A stretch of DNA of 64,000 bases, from assembly GCA_023423975.1 (NCBI GenBank), contig JAFAEO010000026.1:143958-207957 (forward strand), given 5' to 3'. The notes below the pieces were generated by a model that did no database searches, had not been told where the DNA came from, and saw only the letters and a list, made by a program, of their open reading frames with translations. Source of the stretch: Pseudomonadota bacterium (GTDB taxonomy: Bacteria > Pseudomonadota > Gammaproteobacteria > Burkholderiales > Burkholderiaceae_B). This document shows positions 50,875 through 60,095 of the stretch, piece after piece. The position numbers and the translations under genes are program-made. The stretch's first letter is position 1. Every line of letters starts with the position of its first letter.

Positions 50875-53088
50875 CTAAAAGCGGTAACTTGCCGTCATGC
50901 CTGCAGTCCAGTTTCTGCCAGGCGCCGGTTCATAATAACGTTTATTGGCGTCGTTTATGATGACTGATCCGGCATATCGCGCATTGAAAACGTTGTCTAC
51001 GCGCGCAAATGCATTGACAGTCCAATGATCGCGTTGCCAGGTGTAGCCGGTATGCAGGCCGGTTACCACGGCCGAAGGGGCGGATTCGCTGTTCTGGTCG
51101 TTTACGTATACTTTGCCCAAGTAGTCGACATCGACCCCGCCGTTCCAGCCCTGTTCAGGTTCCCATGCCAGGGAAGCCGTTGCGGTATTGCGGGCAATGC
51201 CGGGAATCAGGTTGCCGGCGGGTACTTGCGGATTGCTGCCGGAGCAGGGTCCGGAACAAAAGCTGTCGCGGTAACGGGCGTGCAGATAGGTATAGGAAAG
51301 CCGGGCATGCAGATTGCGGTAAAAGCGTGCATCCCAGGCCAGTTCGACCCCATCACGCAGTGTACGGCCCGCATTTTGATAGGTGGTGCGTCCGCCCGAG
51401 GCGCCGGCGCTTACGATTTCGTCCTTGGTGTAGGTGCGAAATACGGCGGCAGTCAGTTGACCATAGCCCACATTGGCCTTGAGCCCGGCTTCCAGCGTAG
51501 TATTGACCGACGGCTTCAGGCCGAAGTTCAGACCCGGCTCGTTGTCGGTGCGATAGGACAGTTCGTTGAAGGTCGGGGTTTCAAAGCCGCGACCGGCCGT
51601 GATATACAGCGACAGGTCAGGCGTTGCCTGGTAGTTCAGGGCAATGACGGGCAGCAGCTTGCTGTAATTGGCGGTTCCGCTGTCGTCGGCATTGCCGTTT
51701 GTAATATAGCGGTCTGACGACTTGAAGTGGACGTTACTGTAGCGCAGGCCGGCATCCAGCGTCCAGCGCTCGGCAAAATTCCACGATGCTTGCACGTAGG
51801 GATCAAGATTCCAGACATTGTTGATTTCGTTGCGACGCAGGTTACCCTGCACGCCAAGCTGGCTGCCTATGAAGTTTTCGTAGCCCTTACGCGCTTCACG
51901 CATGGTATCCCAGGCCAGGCCTGCCACCAGCGTGAGTGGTCTGTCGGCCAGGGAGACATGCGAGGTGAGTCGGACATCTGCCCCTCCGTACTGCCTTTTG
52001 AGCCAGATGACACCGCCCGAATGTGAGGGGGCGCGCTGCGGGCCAATCGGAATGGATAGAAACTGCCTGGTTTCCCGCTGGCCATAGTAGCCCATGATGC
52101 GCAGATCGGTTCGCTCGGACAGCGGCTGCTCATAGACCAGGCCGCCCTGAGTCTGCTTGGTGGTTTTGCGCACATTGTAAGTTTGGGCATTGGGCGACGA
52201 GGACCGTGGATCGTTCTCAAACTCTTCCCGCGTCAGCCCCTGCGGATCCTGCGCCGATACATCGACATGATTGAGCAGCAGGCTCAGGTGGCCGGTATCG
52301 CCCACGCGCAGGCCGAGTTTGGCGTTGACCTGGTTCTTTTCTGCCCTGCTATGTTCGCGGTAGCCGTCTGTACGGAAATGATTGGTGCTGAGCAGATAGT
52401 CTATGGCGCCGGCGCCTTCGCCGCGAGAGCCTGATGCTTTCATGCCATAACGCTGTTGCCCGTTGCTGCCGACTGCAAAAGACGGGGTCAGGGTAAGCGG
52501 CCCTTCGCCGGTCTCGGTTTCAGTCAGCAGTACCCCGCCAGATGAGTTGCCGTGCAGCGTGGAAAATGGCCCGCGCAGGACCTCTGCCGATTCTATGGAC
52601 GACAGATCAATATTGGATGTCTGGCCTTGTCCGTCCGGCATCGTTGCCGGAATGCCGTCCACATACAGGCGGATGCCGCGTACGCCAAAAGCCGAGCGGG
52701 CGCCGAAACCGCGAATGCCCACTTGCAGATCCTGGGCATAGTTCTGGCGATTGCGTACGGTCAGACCCGGAATGCCGCGCAAGCCTTCGGACAGATTGAC
52801 TTGCAGCTGGTTCGCACGGATTTGCGCACCATCTATGACGCTGATCGATGCCGGTATTTCGCTTGCCGGGCGGTCCATGCGGGTGCTGGTGGCAACAATG
52901 GGAGAGAGCTGGGTAACGGGTGTCTCTGGCGTGGTTGCGGTAGCTTGCGTCGCCGGTTGTTGCTCGGCAGTGACGGTCGCTTGCGCTGCGGTCAATGGCT
53001 GGGCAAGCGCCGTGCAGGAAAACAGTGAAAAAAAACAGCCGGCCACGACTGCGGGCTTAAAAGTAGGCGAACTCATGGACAAACTCAT
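50875..53088 (-). CDS. pqqU: TonB-dependent outer-membrane receptor, PQQ receptor-like (PqqU/YncD)
   Basis: A 737-residue receptor: signal peptide to about residue 30 (ALAQ), plug domain (IPASISVIDGAQIRANQLQV, IRGFGARSAFGVRGIRLYVD, VDGIPATMPDGQGQTSNIDL) and a beta-barrel ending in Phe (TASYRF). From memory, many stretches closely match E. coli YncD, shown to be the PQQ receptor PqqU, including LSESL-type plug motif, NRQNYAQDLQ, RGFETPTFNELSYR and YYEPAPGRN. It lies upstream of the membrane PQQ dehydrogenase on the same strand. Cofactor scavenging is the likely role; TonB/ExbBD are outside the window. Confidence 0.85.
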   Translation of the reverse strand: MSLSMSSPTFKPAVVAGCFFSLFSCTALAQPLTAAQATVTAEQQPATQATATTPETPVTQLSPIVATSTRMDRPASEIPASISVIDGAQIRANQLQVNLSEGLRGIPGLTVRNRQNYAQDLQVGIRGFGARSAFGVRGIRLYVDGIPATMPDGQGQTSNIDLSSIESAEVLRGPFSTLHGNSSGGVLLTETETGEGPLTLTPSFAVGSNGQQRYGMKASGSRGEGAGAIDYLLSTNHFRTDGYREHSRAEKNQVNAKLGLRVGDTGHLSLLLNHVDVSAQDPQGLTREEFENDPRSSSPNAQTYNVRKTTKQTQGGLVYEQPLSERTDLRIMGYYGQRETRQFLSIPIGPQRAPSHSGGVIWLKRQYGGADVRLTSHVSLADRPLTLVAGLAWDTMREARKGYENFIGSQLGVQGNLRRNEINNVWNLDPYVQASWNFAERWTLDAGLRYSNVHFKSSDRYITNGNADDSGTANYSKLLPVIALNYQATPDLSLYITAGRGFETPTFNELSYRTDNEPGLNFGLKPSVNTTLEAGLKANVGYGQLTAAVFRTYTKDEIVSAGASGGRTTYQNAGRTLRDGVELAWDARFYRNLHARLSYTYLHARYRDSFCSGPCSGSNPQVPAGNLIPGIARNTATASLAWEPEQGWNGGVDVDYLGKVYVNDQNSESAPSAVVTGLHTGYTWQRDHWTVNAFARVDNVFNARYAGSVIINDANKRYYEPAPGRNWTAGMTASYRF

Positions 53089-53262
53089 GCAGATTAAATG
53101 GTCAGAATGCAGGCCTGGCGACGCGTCTCATCCTGGCCAGGGTGTGCATCTGCCAGCATTAGAGCGATATGTCTGTTAAAAGCCATGTGATGTCCGTTTT
53201 TGAAACGAACTTAAATCTTGTTACGTCTATGATAACCCGTCAATACGCATACAGGATCAAAC

Positions 53263-53832
53263 ATGAATCAAATACTTGTTCTCATTGATGTACAGGAATC
53301 CTTTCGTCACCGTCCCTACTGGAACGAGAGCCGCGCTGCATCGTTTTTAGTTCAAGCCAACGCGCTTATTGCCCATTGCGACGCGCAAGACGTGTCCATT
53401 GTGCGGGTCTACCATTGCGAAACGGCAGCAGACAGCCCGTTTAACGAGGCCAGCGGCTATGTCCGTCCATTGCAGGGATTAATGGACTTTGAAGCCGCAC
53501 TGGTGGTAAAAAAGCAGAAACACAGCGCGCTGGTCGGGACACAATTGCTTTGCTGGTTACGCGATCGGGGCATCACGAATGTAATGATTGCCGGCATCCG
53601 GACCGAGCAATGTTGCGAAACAACCACGCGCCACCTGTCTGATGAGGGCTTTTCCGTGACGTTTGTGACCGATGCAACGCTGACATTCGATATGACATCG
53701 CCAGATGGCCTACCTATGACTGCCGACGAGATTCGTCGCCGGACCGAGACGGTCCTGCACCAACGTTTTGCTACCATTGCTCATGTGCGCGATCTGGTCA
53801 AGGACGCTTGCAGGGGTATGGCAGCAATATGA
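53263..53832 (+). CDS. isochorismatase-fold cysteine hydrolase
   Basis: A 189-residue protein with the Asp-Lys-Cys triad: Asp9 in LIDVQESF, Lys in VVKKQKHSA and Cys117/118 in GIRTEQCCETTTRHL. The cis-peptide region AGIRTEQ fits amidohydrolases such as nicotinamidases or carbamoylases rather than true isochorismatase. CAGGATC precedes the start. Its stop overlaps the ATG of the GlxA-type regulator by 4 bp, so the pair is co-translated. Substrate unknown. Confidence 0.87.
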   Translation: MNQILVLIDVQESFRHRPYWNESRAASFLVQANALIAHCDAQDVSIVRVYHCETAADSPFNEASGYVRPLQGLMDFEAALVVKKQKHSALVGTQLLCWLRDRGITNVMIAGIRTEQCCETTTRHLSDEGFSVTFVTDATLTFDMTSPDGLPMTADEIRRRTETVLHQRFATIAHVRDLVKDACRGMAAI

Positions 53833-54857
53833 TTTCTGTTTGTTTTCTGCTGCTGCCCGGAACGCTGATCATGGACGTGGCTGGTCCGGCCGAGGTGTTC
53901 CGCCTGGCCAACCAGCATCTTGAAGCAAGGGGCAAGCCCGCGCAGTTTGCGCTTCAGTTTATTTCGCCCGAGCGCATGATCACGTCCTCTGTGGGGCTGT
54001 CGTTTCATGATATCGCCCCGCTGCCGGATTTGAACGATTTGCGTAAAAGCGGCCCGGTCTGGCTGGTGCTCTCCGGGCGCAGCGGGTCAACGGCGAGCAT
54101 CATCCATCATGATCCGGTCTGGCTCAAAGCGCGCACATGGCTGACCCGGTATGTTGAATTTTTCAATGCCCATACCGATTCCGGCTATACACTGCTGACA
54201 ATCTGTGCGGGGGCGCTGCTGCTTGCCGATGCGGGGCTGGCAGCGGGCCGAACATTGACGACGCATCACGATTTTCTGGACGAACTGGCACATTTGGCTC
54301 CGCAGGCGCAGGTACTGCGCAACCGGCTGTATGTGGACGATGGCAATTTGCTCTCGAGCGCCGGCATCACGGCCGGTATTGACCTGGCCTTGCATTGTGT
54401 TTCCACTGTTGCGGGAGAGGGCATTGCCAGCGCAACGGCGCAATCGATGCGCGTTACCCGGCGGCGTCACCGACTGGAGCCGGAAATCTCCCCGTTATTG
54501 CGATACCGCCATCATCAACACCAGGCGTTGCTTCGGGTTCAGGATGCCGTCGAGGCAGACCCTGCCGCACCATGGGACAGTATCACGCTTGCATCAATTG
54601 CTCACATCAGCCCGCGGCAATTATTGAGAATTTTCAGGCAGCAATTGGGAATGTCGGCGCGAGATTATATCGAAGCGGTACGCCTGTATACGCTGGCGCA
54701 GATCAGTGACATTGAGCGTCCTGATGCGCATGGTCTGCGATTGGCCGGGTTCTCCGGCACGCAGCAGCTGCGGCGCGCGCGGGCGCGGCAGGCCAAACGG
54801 GCGCCAATCAATATGATGAAAAGGAACACTCAAGGGAGCGTTCGGCCGGAACAATAA
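53829..54857 (+). CDS. GlxA family AraC-type transcriptional regulator (DJ-1/PfpI domain)
   Basis: A 342-residue regulator. Residues 1-170 form a DJ-1/PfpI-like domain (CFLLLPGTLIMDVAGPAEVF, TLLTICAGALLLADAGLAAG, where ICAGA holds the nucleophile-elbow Cys). The C-terminal 110 residues are an AraC helix-turn-helix domain (SITLASIAHISPRQLLRIFR, RLAGFSGTQQLRRARARQAK). It overlaps the upstream hydrolase stop by 4 bp. Pairing of GlxA-like regulators with isochorismatase-fold hydrolases is common and suggests autoregulation. The final residues are basic and longer than usual. Confidence 0.88.
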   Translation: MISVCFLLLPGTLIMDVAGPAEVFRLANQHLEARGKPAQFALQFISPERMITSSVGLSFHDIAPLPDLNDLRKSGPVWLVLSGRSGSTASIIHHDPVWLKARTWLTRYVEFFNAHTDSGYTLLTICAGALLLADAGLAAGRTLTTHHDFLDELAHLAPQAQVLRNRLYVDDGNLLSSAGITAGIDLALHCVSTVAGEGIASATAQSMRVTRRRHRLEPEISPLLRYRHHQHQALLRVQDAVEADPAAPWDSITLASIAHISPRQLLRIFRQQLGMSARDYIEAVRLYTLAQISDIERPDAHGLRLAGFSGTQQLRRARARQAKRAPINMMKRNTQGSVRPEQ

Positions 54858-55096
54858 CGGTGCGTCAGTCGTTTTCAATCGTGCAGGCAACGTCATAGAA
54901 CGTGTTCCAGTGGATCTGCATCTGCATGTCGGTACTGAGTATAAAATATTCAATCATCCATTTTTTCAATTTTAGTTCGTCTATATTTGAAAGAAGAAGC
55001 CGCTCATTGCCGCTGCCTGCACGGAGTCTGCGCTGAATCGGCCCGACGCAATGCCAATCCACTATAAAATACCTTCATCGAATCAAGAGGTGGATT

Positions 55097-55816
55097 GTGC
55101 CAAGAAAAGCGTCAACATTATCGGTCGCCGACGAGAACCCGTCGCTGGGTGGCGTGGCGGCCGTGGATCGCGCCCTGTCGCTGCTGACTGTGTTCCGCAA
55201 GAATGATGGGTATCTTTCGCTGGTAGAGCTGGCGGACCGCACGCGCATGTACAAGAGCACAATCCTGCGGCTGCTGGCCTCGCTGGAACATTACGGCATG
55301 GTGCATAAGTCTGATGACGGACGCTATGGCCTGGGCGAAGGCGTCGTGCGGCTGTATGGCGTATACAATTCGGCGTTTTCGCAGGCCGATGTCATTATCC
55401 CGGTACTGCGCGCCCTGGTGGAGAAAACCCAGGAAAGCGCCTCGTACCATGTCATCAGCGGCAATAGTCGGTTGTGCCTGCACCGGGTCAATTCGCCCTT
55501 GCCGATCAGCTACCGAACCCGTGAAGGGGATGTGTTGCCCTTGGATAAAGGCTCTGGCGCACGCGTGCTGCAGGCCTTTACCGGTGCCAAAGGCAAACTG
55601 TACGACCAGATCCGACATGATGGCGTCATTGTGCTGGACGGCGATCGCATGCCAGATCTGGCTGGCGTTTCTGCTGCTGTATTCAATGCACATCAGGAAT
55701 TTGCAGGGGCATTGACGCTGACCATGCCTTCGTCTCGTCTGAAGTCCTCTTTCAGGGAAGATGTGCTCGAAGCTGCCATGACATTAAGCAAGAAATTCGG
55801 CTATAGCAAAGACTGA
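55097..55816 (+). CDS. IclR family transcriptional regulator
   Basis: A 239-residue regulator starting at a GTG (55097) with AAGAGGTGG upstream. The winged helix-turn-helix is at 15-75 (GGVAAVDRALSLLTVFRKND, LSLVELADRTRMYKSTILRL, LASLEHYGMV). An IclR effector domain follows (SASYHVISGNSRLCLHRVNS, FNAHQEFAGALTLTMPS). It precedes a catabolic operon in the same direction, whose promoter carries dense TTCTA/TAGAA repeats that may be its operator. Confidence 0.92.
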   Translation: MPRKASTLSVADENPSLGGVAAVDRALSLLTVFRKNDGYLSLVELADRTRMYKSTILRLLASLEHYGMVHKSDDGRYGLGEGVVRLYGVYNSAFSQADVIIPVLRALVEKTQESASYHVISGNSRLCLHRVNSPLPISYRTREGDVLPLDKGSGARVLQAFTGAKGKLYDQIRHDGVIVLDGDRMPDLAGVSAAVFNAHQEFAGALTLTMPSSRLKSSFREDVLEAAMTLSKKFGYSKD

Positions 55817-55953
55817 CTTTTTCAAGACAGAGGCCTGGCGACAGGCGCATTACTCTTACCCAAATCGGCCCACAGCGGCCGATTTTGTTTTACATCCCGA
55901 CTCTTTTCTGTATCTGGCTTATGCCGCGAGCCAATCACATTTGCGATTGCGTG

Positions 55954-55983
55954 TTGACGCGCGCGATATTTTTGTTCTAATAT
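55954..55983 (+). promoter_or_regulatory. promoter of the lyase/CoA-transferase operon
   Basis: TTGACG (55954-55959) and TAATAT (55978-55983) at 18-base spacing, followed by the repeat-rich operator region and AAGGAG before the ATG at 56031. Confidence 0.55.
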
Positions 55984-56020
55984 TCTATATAACAGAATAG
56001 TATTCTATAAGATAGAACAA
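55972..56020. promoter_or_regulatory. nested palindromic operator array
   Basis: Outer arms TTGTTCTA (55972-55979) and TAGAACAA (56013-56020). Inside, TATTCT (55981-55986), AGAATA (55994-55999) and TATTCT (56001-56006), giving the palindrome AGAATA-G-TATTCT. The array covers the -10 and start region. Confidence 0.6.
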
Positions 56021-56030
56021 AGGAGAAAGC

Positions 56031-56963
56031 ATGAATCAGACAGCTCCAGAACGGGTGTTGATCAGTGAAGTGGGGATGCGCGACGGGCTGCAAAGTGTCA
56101 AGAGCATCATGCCGACAGAGTTCAAATTCAGACTGATTGATGCGCTTTACGAAGCGGGCATTCGGGAAATTGAAGTGTGTTCGTTCGTGCCTGCAACATT
56201 GTTGCCGCAAATGGCCGATGCGACGGAAGTCGTCCGTTACGCGCTTCGTTATGCCGACCTGACGGTCATGGCATTGGTGCCGAACCTGCGGGGCGCCCGT
56301 AACGCGTTGCAGGCGGGGGCGCATAAGCTGACGTTGCCGGTGTCTGCCAGCGAGGCGCATTCCCTGGCCAATGTGAGAAAAACGCGGCAGCAAATGGTGC
56401 AGGAAGTGCGCGAGATCGTGGCGCTGCGCAACGAGATTGCACCTAGCGTGAAAATAGAGGCTGGCATATCCACTGCATTCGGTTGCACGATCCAGGGAAC
56501 AGTGAGTGAAGACGATGTGGTCAGGCTCTCGTCCCAATTGGTGGCTGCCGGCGCCGATGAAACAGGGCTGTCCGATACCACCGGGTATGCGAATCCGGCC
56601 CAGGTGCGACGGCTTTTCCGGCGTGTCTTTGCTGAAATAGGCGACAAATGTGGCGCGGCTCATATGCACAACACGCGCGGGCTGGGCATGGCCAACAATC
56701 TGGCTGCCTATGATGTCGGTGTGCGCACCTTTGATGCATCGCTGGGCGGGCTCGGCGGTTGTCCTTATGCGCCTGGTGCGTCCGGCAATGTGGTGACCGA
56801 AGACCTGGTGTTCATGTTTGAGGCCATGGGCATTGATACCGGGATCAATATTGCAAAACTGATTGACGCCAGAGAGCCGCTCAAGGCCGGCGTGCCACAA
56901 GAAGCCGTGTATGGCATGGTAGCCGAAGCCGGCGTGCCTTTAACCTTTCAACAACAAGTGTGA
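56031..56963 (+). CDS. hydroxymethylglutaryl-CoA lyase-like enzyme
   Basis: A 310-residue HMGL-like TIM-barrel lyase. The substrate and metal motif ISEVGMRDGLQ is at 11-21, GLSDTTGYANP near 181, the metal His pair in AAHMHNTRG and the catalytic-Cys loop in GGLGGCPYAPGASGN. HMG-CoA lyase splits HMG-CoA into acetoacetate and acetyl-CoA; close relatives split other 3-hydroxy-3-methyl acyl-CoAs. With the CoA-transferase just downstream, the likely route is CoA activation of a hydroxy-dicarboxylate and cleavage. AAGGAGA supports the start. Regulated by the operator array and probably the IclR protein. Confidence 0.9.
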   Translation: MNQTAPERVLISEVGMRDGLQSVKSIMPTEFKFRLIDALYEAGIREIEVCSFVPATLLPQMADATEVVRYALRYADLTVMALVPNLRGARNALQAGAHKLTLPVSASEAHSLANVRKTRQQMVQEVREIVALRNEIAPSVKIEAGISTAFGCTIQGTVSEDDVVRLSSQLVAAGADETGLSDTTGYANPAQVRRLFRRVFAEIGDKCGAAHMHNTRGLGMANNLAAYDVGVRTFDASLGGLGGCPYAPGASGNVVTEDLVFMFEAMGIDTGINIAKLIDAREPLKAGVPQEAVYGMVAEAGVPLTFQQQV

Positions 56964-56964
56964 T

Positions 56965-58152
56965 ATGACAGAACAAACATTGCCCTATGCGGGGCTAAAG
57001 GTGATTGAGTTTACGCACATGGTAATGGGCCCCACGTGTGGCCTGATCCTGGCTGATCTGGGCGCCGATGTCATCAAGATTGAACCTCTGAAGGGAGATA
57101 ACACCCGCCATTTGCTGGGGTCGGGTGCCGGATTTTTTTCGGCGTTCAATCGTAATAAAAAAAGCCTGGCAGTGGATCTGAAATCCGAGCAGGGGCTGGC
57201 ATTGGTCAAGGACCTGATCGGCTCGGCCGATGTGGTAAGCGAAAACTTCAAACCTGGCACCATGAAAAAACTGGGGCTCGATTATGAATCTCTGTCAGAA
57301 CGGAACCCGGGCCTGGTGTATGTCAGCCACAAGGGGTTTCTTCCCGGCCCCTATGAACATCGTACTGCACTGGATGAAGTGGTGCAGATGATGGGCGGGT
57401 TGGCCTATATGACCGGCAGAAAGGGCGACCCGATACGCGCGGGCACCAGCGTCAATGACATTATGGGCGGCATGTTCGGCGCCATTGGCGTGATGGCCGC
57501 ACTCAAGGCCCGTGATCTCACGGGCAAGGGTCAGCAGGTGCAAAGTGCCCTGTTCGAAAACAATATCTTCCTGGTTGCCCAGCACATGATGCAGTACGTG
57601 GTTACCGGCAAGGCCGCTGATCCGATGCCAAGCCGCATTTCGGCCTGGGCCATTTATGACGTCTTCAATGTCAAGGACGGTGAGCAGATATTCCTGGCCG
57701 TGGTCAGCGATACACAATGGCGGATTTTCTGCGATGCCTTCGGGTTGCCCGAGCTGCTGAGCAACCCGGATTTGAACACCAATAACCAGCGCGTGCAGGC
57801 GCGCTCCTGGTTGTTGCCTCTGCTGCAGGAGCGCATGGCAGCTTATTCAAAGAAAGAGCTTGCCGATCTGTTTGAAGCCAATGCACTACCGTTCGCACCC
57901 ATTGCACGGCCCGAAGAATTGCTGCAGGACGCACATCTTCTGGAGACCGGCGGGCTGGCGCCCATGCAGATGCCGGACGGTCGGCAAACCAACGTACCGC
58001 TGCTGCCCATTTGCATGGATGGCCAACGCCTGGGGGTGCGCCTGAATCCACCACGGCTTGGCGAACATACGCTGAGTATTCTGCAAAGCGCCGGGTTGAG
58101 CGACGCGCAAATTAATACCTTGCTGGAAAACAATGTTATTGCCACGCAATAA
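56965..58152 (+). CDS. CaiB/BaiF (class III) CoA-transferase
   Basis: A 395-residue type III CoA-transferase: LKVIEFTHMVMGPTCGLILA, LGADVIKIEPLKGDNTR, GFFSAFNRNKKSLAVDL and the catalytic Asp near 165 in GTSVNDIMGGMFGA. It begins 1 bp after the lyase stop. It probably moves CoA from succinyl-CoA or acetyl-CoA to the organic acid that the lyase then cleaves. The Bug protein gene follows 10 bp later, suggesting uptake of the same acid. Confidence 0.92.
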   Translation: MTEQTLPYAGLKVIEFTHMVMGPTCGLILADLGADVIKIEPLKGDNTRHLLGSGAGFFSAFNRNKKSLAVDLKSEQGLALVKDLIGSADVVSENFKPGTMKKLGLDYESLSERNPGLVYVSHKGFLPGPYEHRTALDEVVQMMGGLAYMTGRKGDPIRAGTSVNDIMGGMFGAIGVMAALKARDLTGKGQQVQSALFENNIFLVAQHMMQYVVTGKAADPMPSRISAWAIYDVFNVKDGEQIFLAVVSDTQWRIFCDAFGLPELLSNPDLNTNNQRVQARSWLLPLLQERMAAYSKKELADLFEANALPFAPIARPEELLQDAHLLETGGLAPMQMPDGRQTNVPLLPICMDGQRLGVRLNPPRLGEHTLSILQSAGLSDAQINTLLENNVIATQ

Positions 58153-58162
58153 GGAGACAATC

Positions 58163-59137
58163 ATGAAAAAAATAGTGGTCGCATTTGCTACAGCACTGTT
58201 AACCCCTGTGTTATGGAATTCTATGGCGCAGGCGCAAGAGCGCTATCCGCAGCGGGCCGTGACCATTACGGTTCCCTACTCCCCGGGAGGTACCACGGAT
58301 TATGTGGCCCGTATGCTGGCCAAGCAGATGTCCGAAATATCGAAGCATTCATTTGTCGTGGAAAACAAGCCAGGCGCCAGTGGTACCATCGCCACCGCTT
58401 CGGTCATGCGGGCCAAGCCGGATGGTTATTCCCTATTGATGAATGATACGACATACGCCATGTTGCCGGCAGTGTTCAAGAAACTTTCCTGGGATCCGGT
58501 TAAGGATATTGCGCCGATTGCCAATGTCGCCTCAACGCCTGTCATTCTGATCGTACCGGCAAATTCACCATTCAATTCCCTGGCCGATCTGGTGAAAGCG
58601 GCCAAGGCAAAACCGGAAGCGCTTACCTTTGGCTCCGGTGGCAAGGGCAGTTCAACGCACCTTGCCGGCGAAGTGTTCCAGCATCAGGCGGGCATTAAGC
58701 TGCTGCATGTTCCCTACAAGGGCGCGGGTGAAGCCTTGCTGGCCCTGGTAGGCGGAACCGTAGATGTGGAGATCAGTGCAACACCCACGGCTATTCCGCA
58801 AATTAATAGCGGCAAGGTCAAGGCCTTGGCCATCAGCAGCCCGCAGCGCCTGCCGCAGCTGCCCACCGTTCCGACTTTTGCGCAAGCTGGTCTGCCTGAT
58901 TACCAGGTGCAAAATTGGTTTGGCCTGGTTGCACGTGCCGGTACGCCGCCAGAAGTCATCAACACGCTGAATCGTTTGGTGAAAGAGTCGGTCGCCGATC
59001 AATCCATACAATCGTCGTTTGAAAAGCTTGGTGCGCAGGCGGTGGGCAACAGCCCCCAGGAATTCTCGCAGCAAATCGCAAGTGAAATTGACAGCTGGGG
59101 AAGCACTGCCACGCGTGCCGGTCTGGAAAAGCAGTAA
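58163..59137 (+). CDS. Bug-type (TctC) tripartite tricarboxylate-binding protein
   Basis: A 324-residue exported protein: signal peptide 1-24 (MAQA), then YPQRAVTITVPYSPGGTTDY, ENKPGASGTIATASVMRAKP and GKVKALAISSPQRLPQLPTV, the standard Bug family motifs. Bug proteins bind carboxylates such as citrate, glutamate or aspartate in the periplasm; many act with TctAB permeases, which are not in this window. TAAGGAGA is the ribosome site at ATG 58163. It is co-transcribed with the lyase and CoA-transferase. Confidence 0.93.
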   Translation: MKKIVVAFATALLTPVLWNSMAQAQERYPQRAVTITVPYSPGGTTDYVARMLAKQMSEISKHSFVVENKPGASGTIATASVMRAKPDGYSLLMNDTTYAMLPAVFKKLSWDPVKDIAPIANVASTPVILIVPANSPFNSLADLVKAAKAKPEALTFGSGGKGSSTHLAGEVFQHQAGIKLLHVPYKGAGEALLALVGGTVDVEISATPTAIPQINSGKVKALAISSPQRLPQLPTVPTFAQAGLPDYQVQNWFGLVARAGTPPEVINTLNRLVKESVADQSIQSSFEKLGAQAVGNSPQEFSQQIASEIDSWGSTATRAGLEKQ

Positions 59138-59146
59138 GGGTGTGCC

Positions 59147-60079
59147 ATGTTTTTTCTGAACCAGGAACCACAACGTTGTGACGCGCAAGTATGGAGCACC
59201 ATGCCTGATCATTTGCGCTTGCGCAGTACTGACTCTGACTGGGCAAAAGCCAATAAGGGCGGCGAGCAATTGCATTCCTTTATCGAGGGTCCGGCCATGG
59301 ATGCCCAGGGCAATCTTTATGTGACCGATATTCCTTACGGGCGCATTTTCCGTATTTCGGCCCAAAAGGATTGGGAATTGATCGTCCAATACGACGGAGA
59401 GCCCAACGGGCTTAAGGTTTTGCACGATGGGTCGTTACTCATTGCCGATTATCGCCGCGGCCTGTTGCGCTGCGATCCGCTCGCAAAAGTGGTCGAGCCG
59501 GTGCTGGCGCGACGCAATGCCCAGTCATTCAAGGGGCTGAACGATTTATATGTCACTCGTGATGAGTCACAAGTGTATTTCACTGACCAGGGTCAGACCG
59601 GTCTGCACGACCCTACGGGCGCAGTGTATCGCTACGGCCTGAAAACGGGTCGGCTCGATTGTCTGATGAACAATGTGCCCAGCCCCAACGGAATAGTGAT
59701 AGACGAAGACCGATCGGTACTGTTTGTGGCCGCCACCCGGGACAACGCCGTCTGGCGTGCACCTTTGTTGGCCGACGGATCGGTAGCGAAAACCGGTCGC
59801 TTCTGTGCGCTGTTTGGCACCAGCGGCCCCGATGGTCTTGCGCTGGACCAACAGGGCCGGCTGTATGTAGCGCATGCGTCGCTCGGGCGCGTGTTTGTAT
59901 TCGAGGCCAACGGCGAATGCAGCAGGATTTTGCGTTCGGTCGCAGGCAACACGGTGACCAATCTGTGTTTTACCAATGCGCGTTGTGACACCTTGCTGGT
60001 TACCGAGTCCGCCACAGGCACCGTCCTGCACGCTGCTGTTGGCGCCGCAGAAGATAATTTTCAACAACCCGAAAAATAA
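59147..60079 (+). CDS. SMP-30/gluconolactonase-like lactonase
   Basis: A 310-residue six-bladed propeller of the SGL family. FIEGPAMDAQGNLYVTDIPY contains the metal-binding Glu, NDLYVTRDESQVYFTDQG the Asn/Asp set, and PNGIVIDEDRSVLFVAATRD and GPDGLALDQQGRLYVAHASL complete the metal site. Such enzymes open sugar or other lactones. Its place between two Bug genes suggests the imported acid may arrive as, or pass through, a lactone. The start follows the Bug stop by 9 bp. Confidence 0.9.
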   Translation: MFFLNQEPQRCDAQVWSTMPDHLRLRSTDSDWAKANKGGEQLHSFIEGPAMDAQGNLYVTDIPYGRIFRISAQKDWELIVQYDGEPNGLKVLHDGSLLIADYRRGLLRCDPLAKVVEPVLARRNAQSFKGLNDLYVTRDESQVYFTDQGQTGLHDPTGAVYRYGLKTGRLDCLMNNVPSPNGIVIDEDRSVLFVAATRDNAVWRAPLLADGSVAKTGRFCALFGTSGPDGLALDQQGRLYVAHASLGRVFVFEANGECSRILRSVAGNTVTNLCFTNARCDTLLVTESATGTVLHAAVGAAEDNFQQPEK

Positions 60080-60095
60080 GGGAACGGAGACAACG

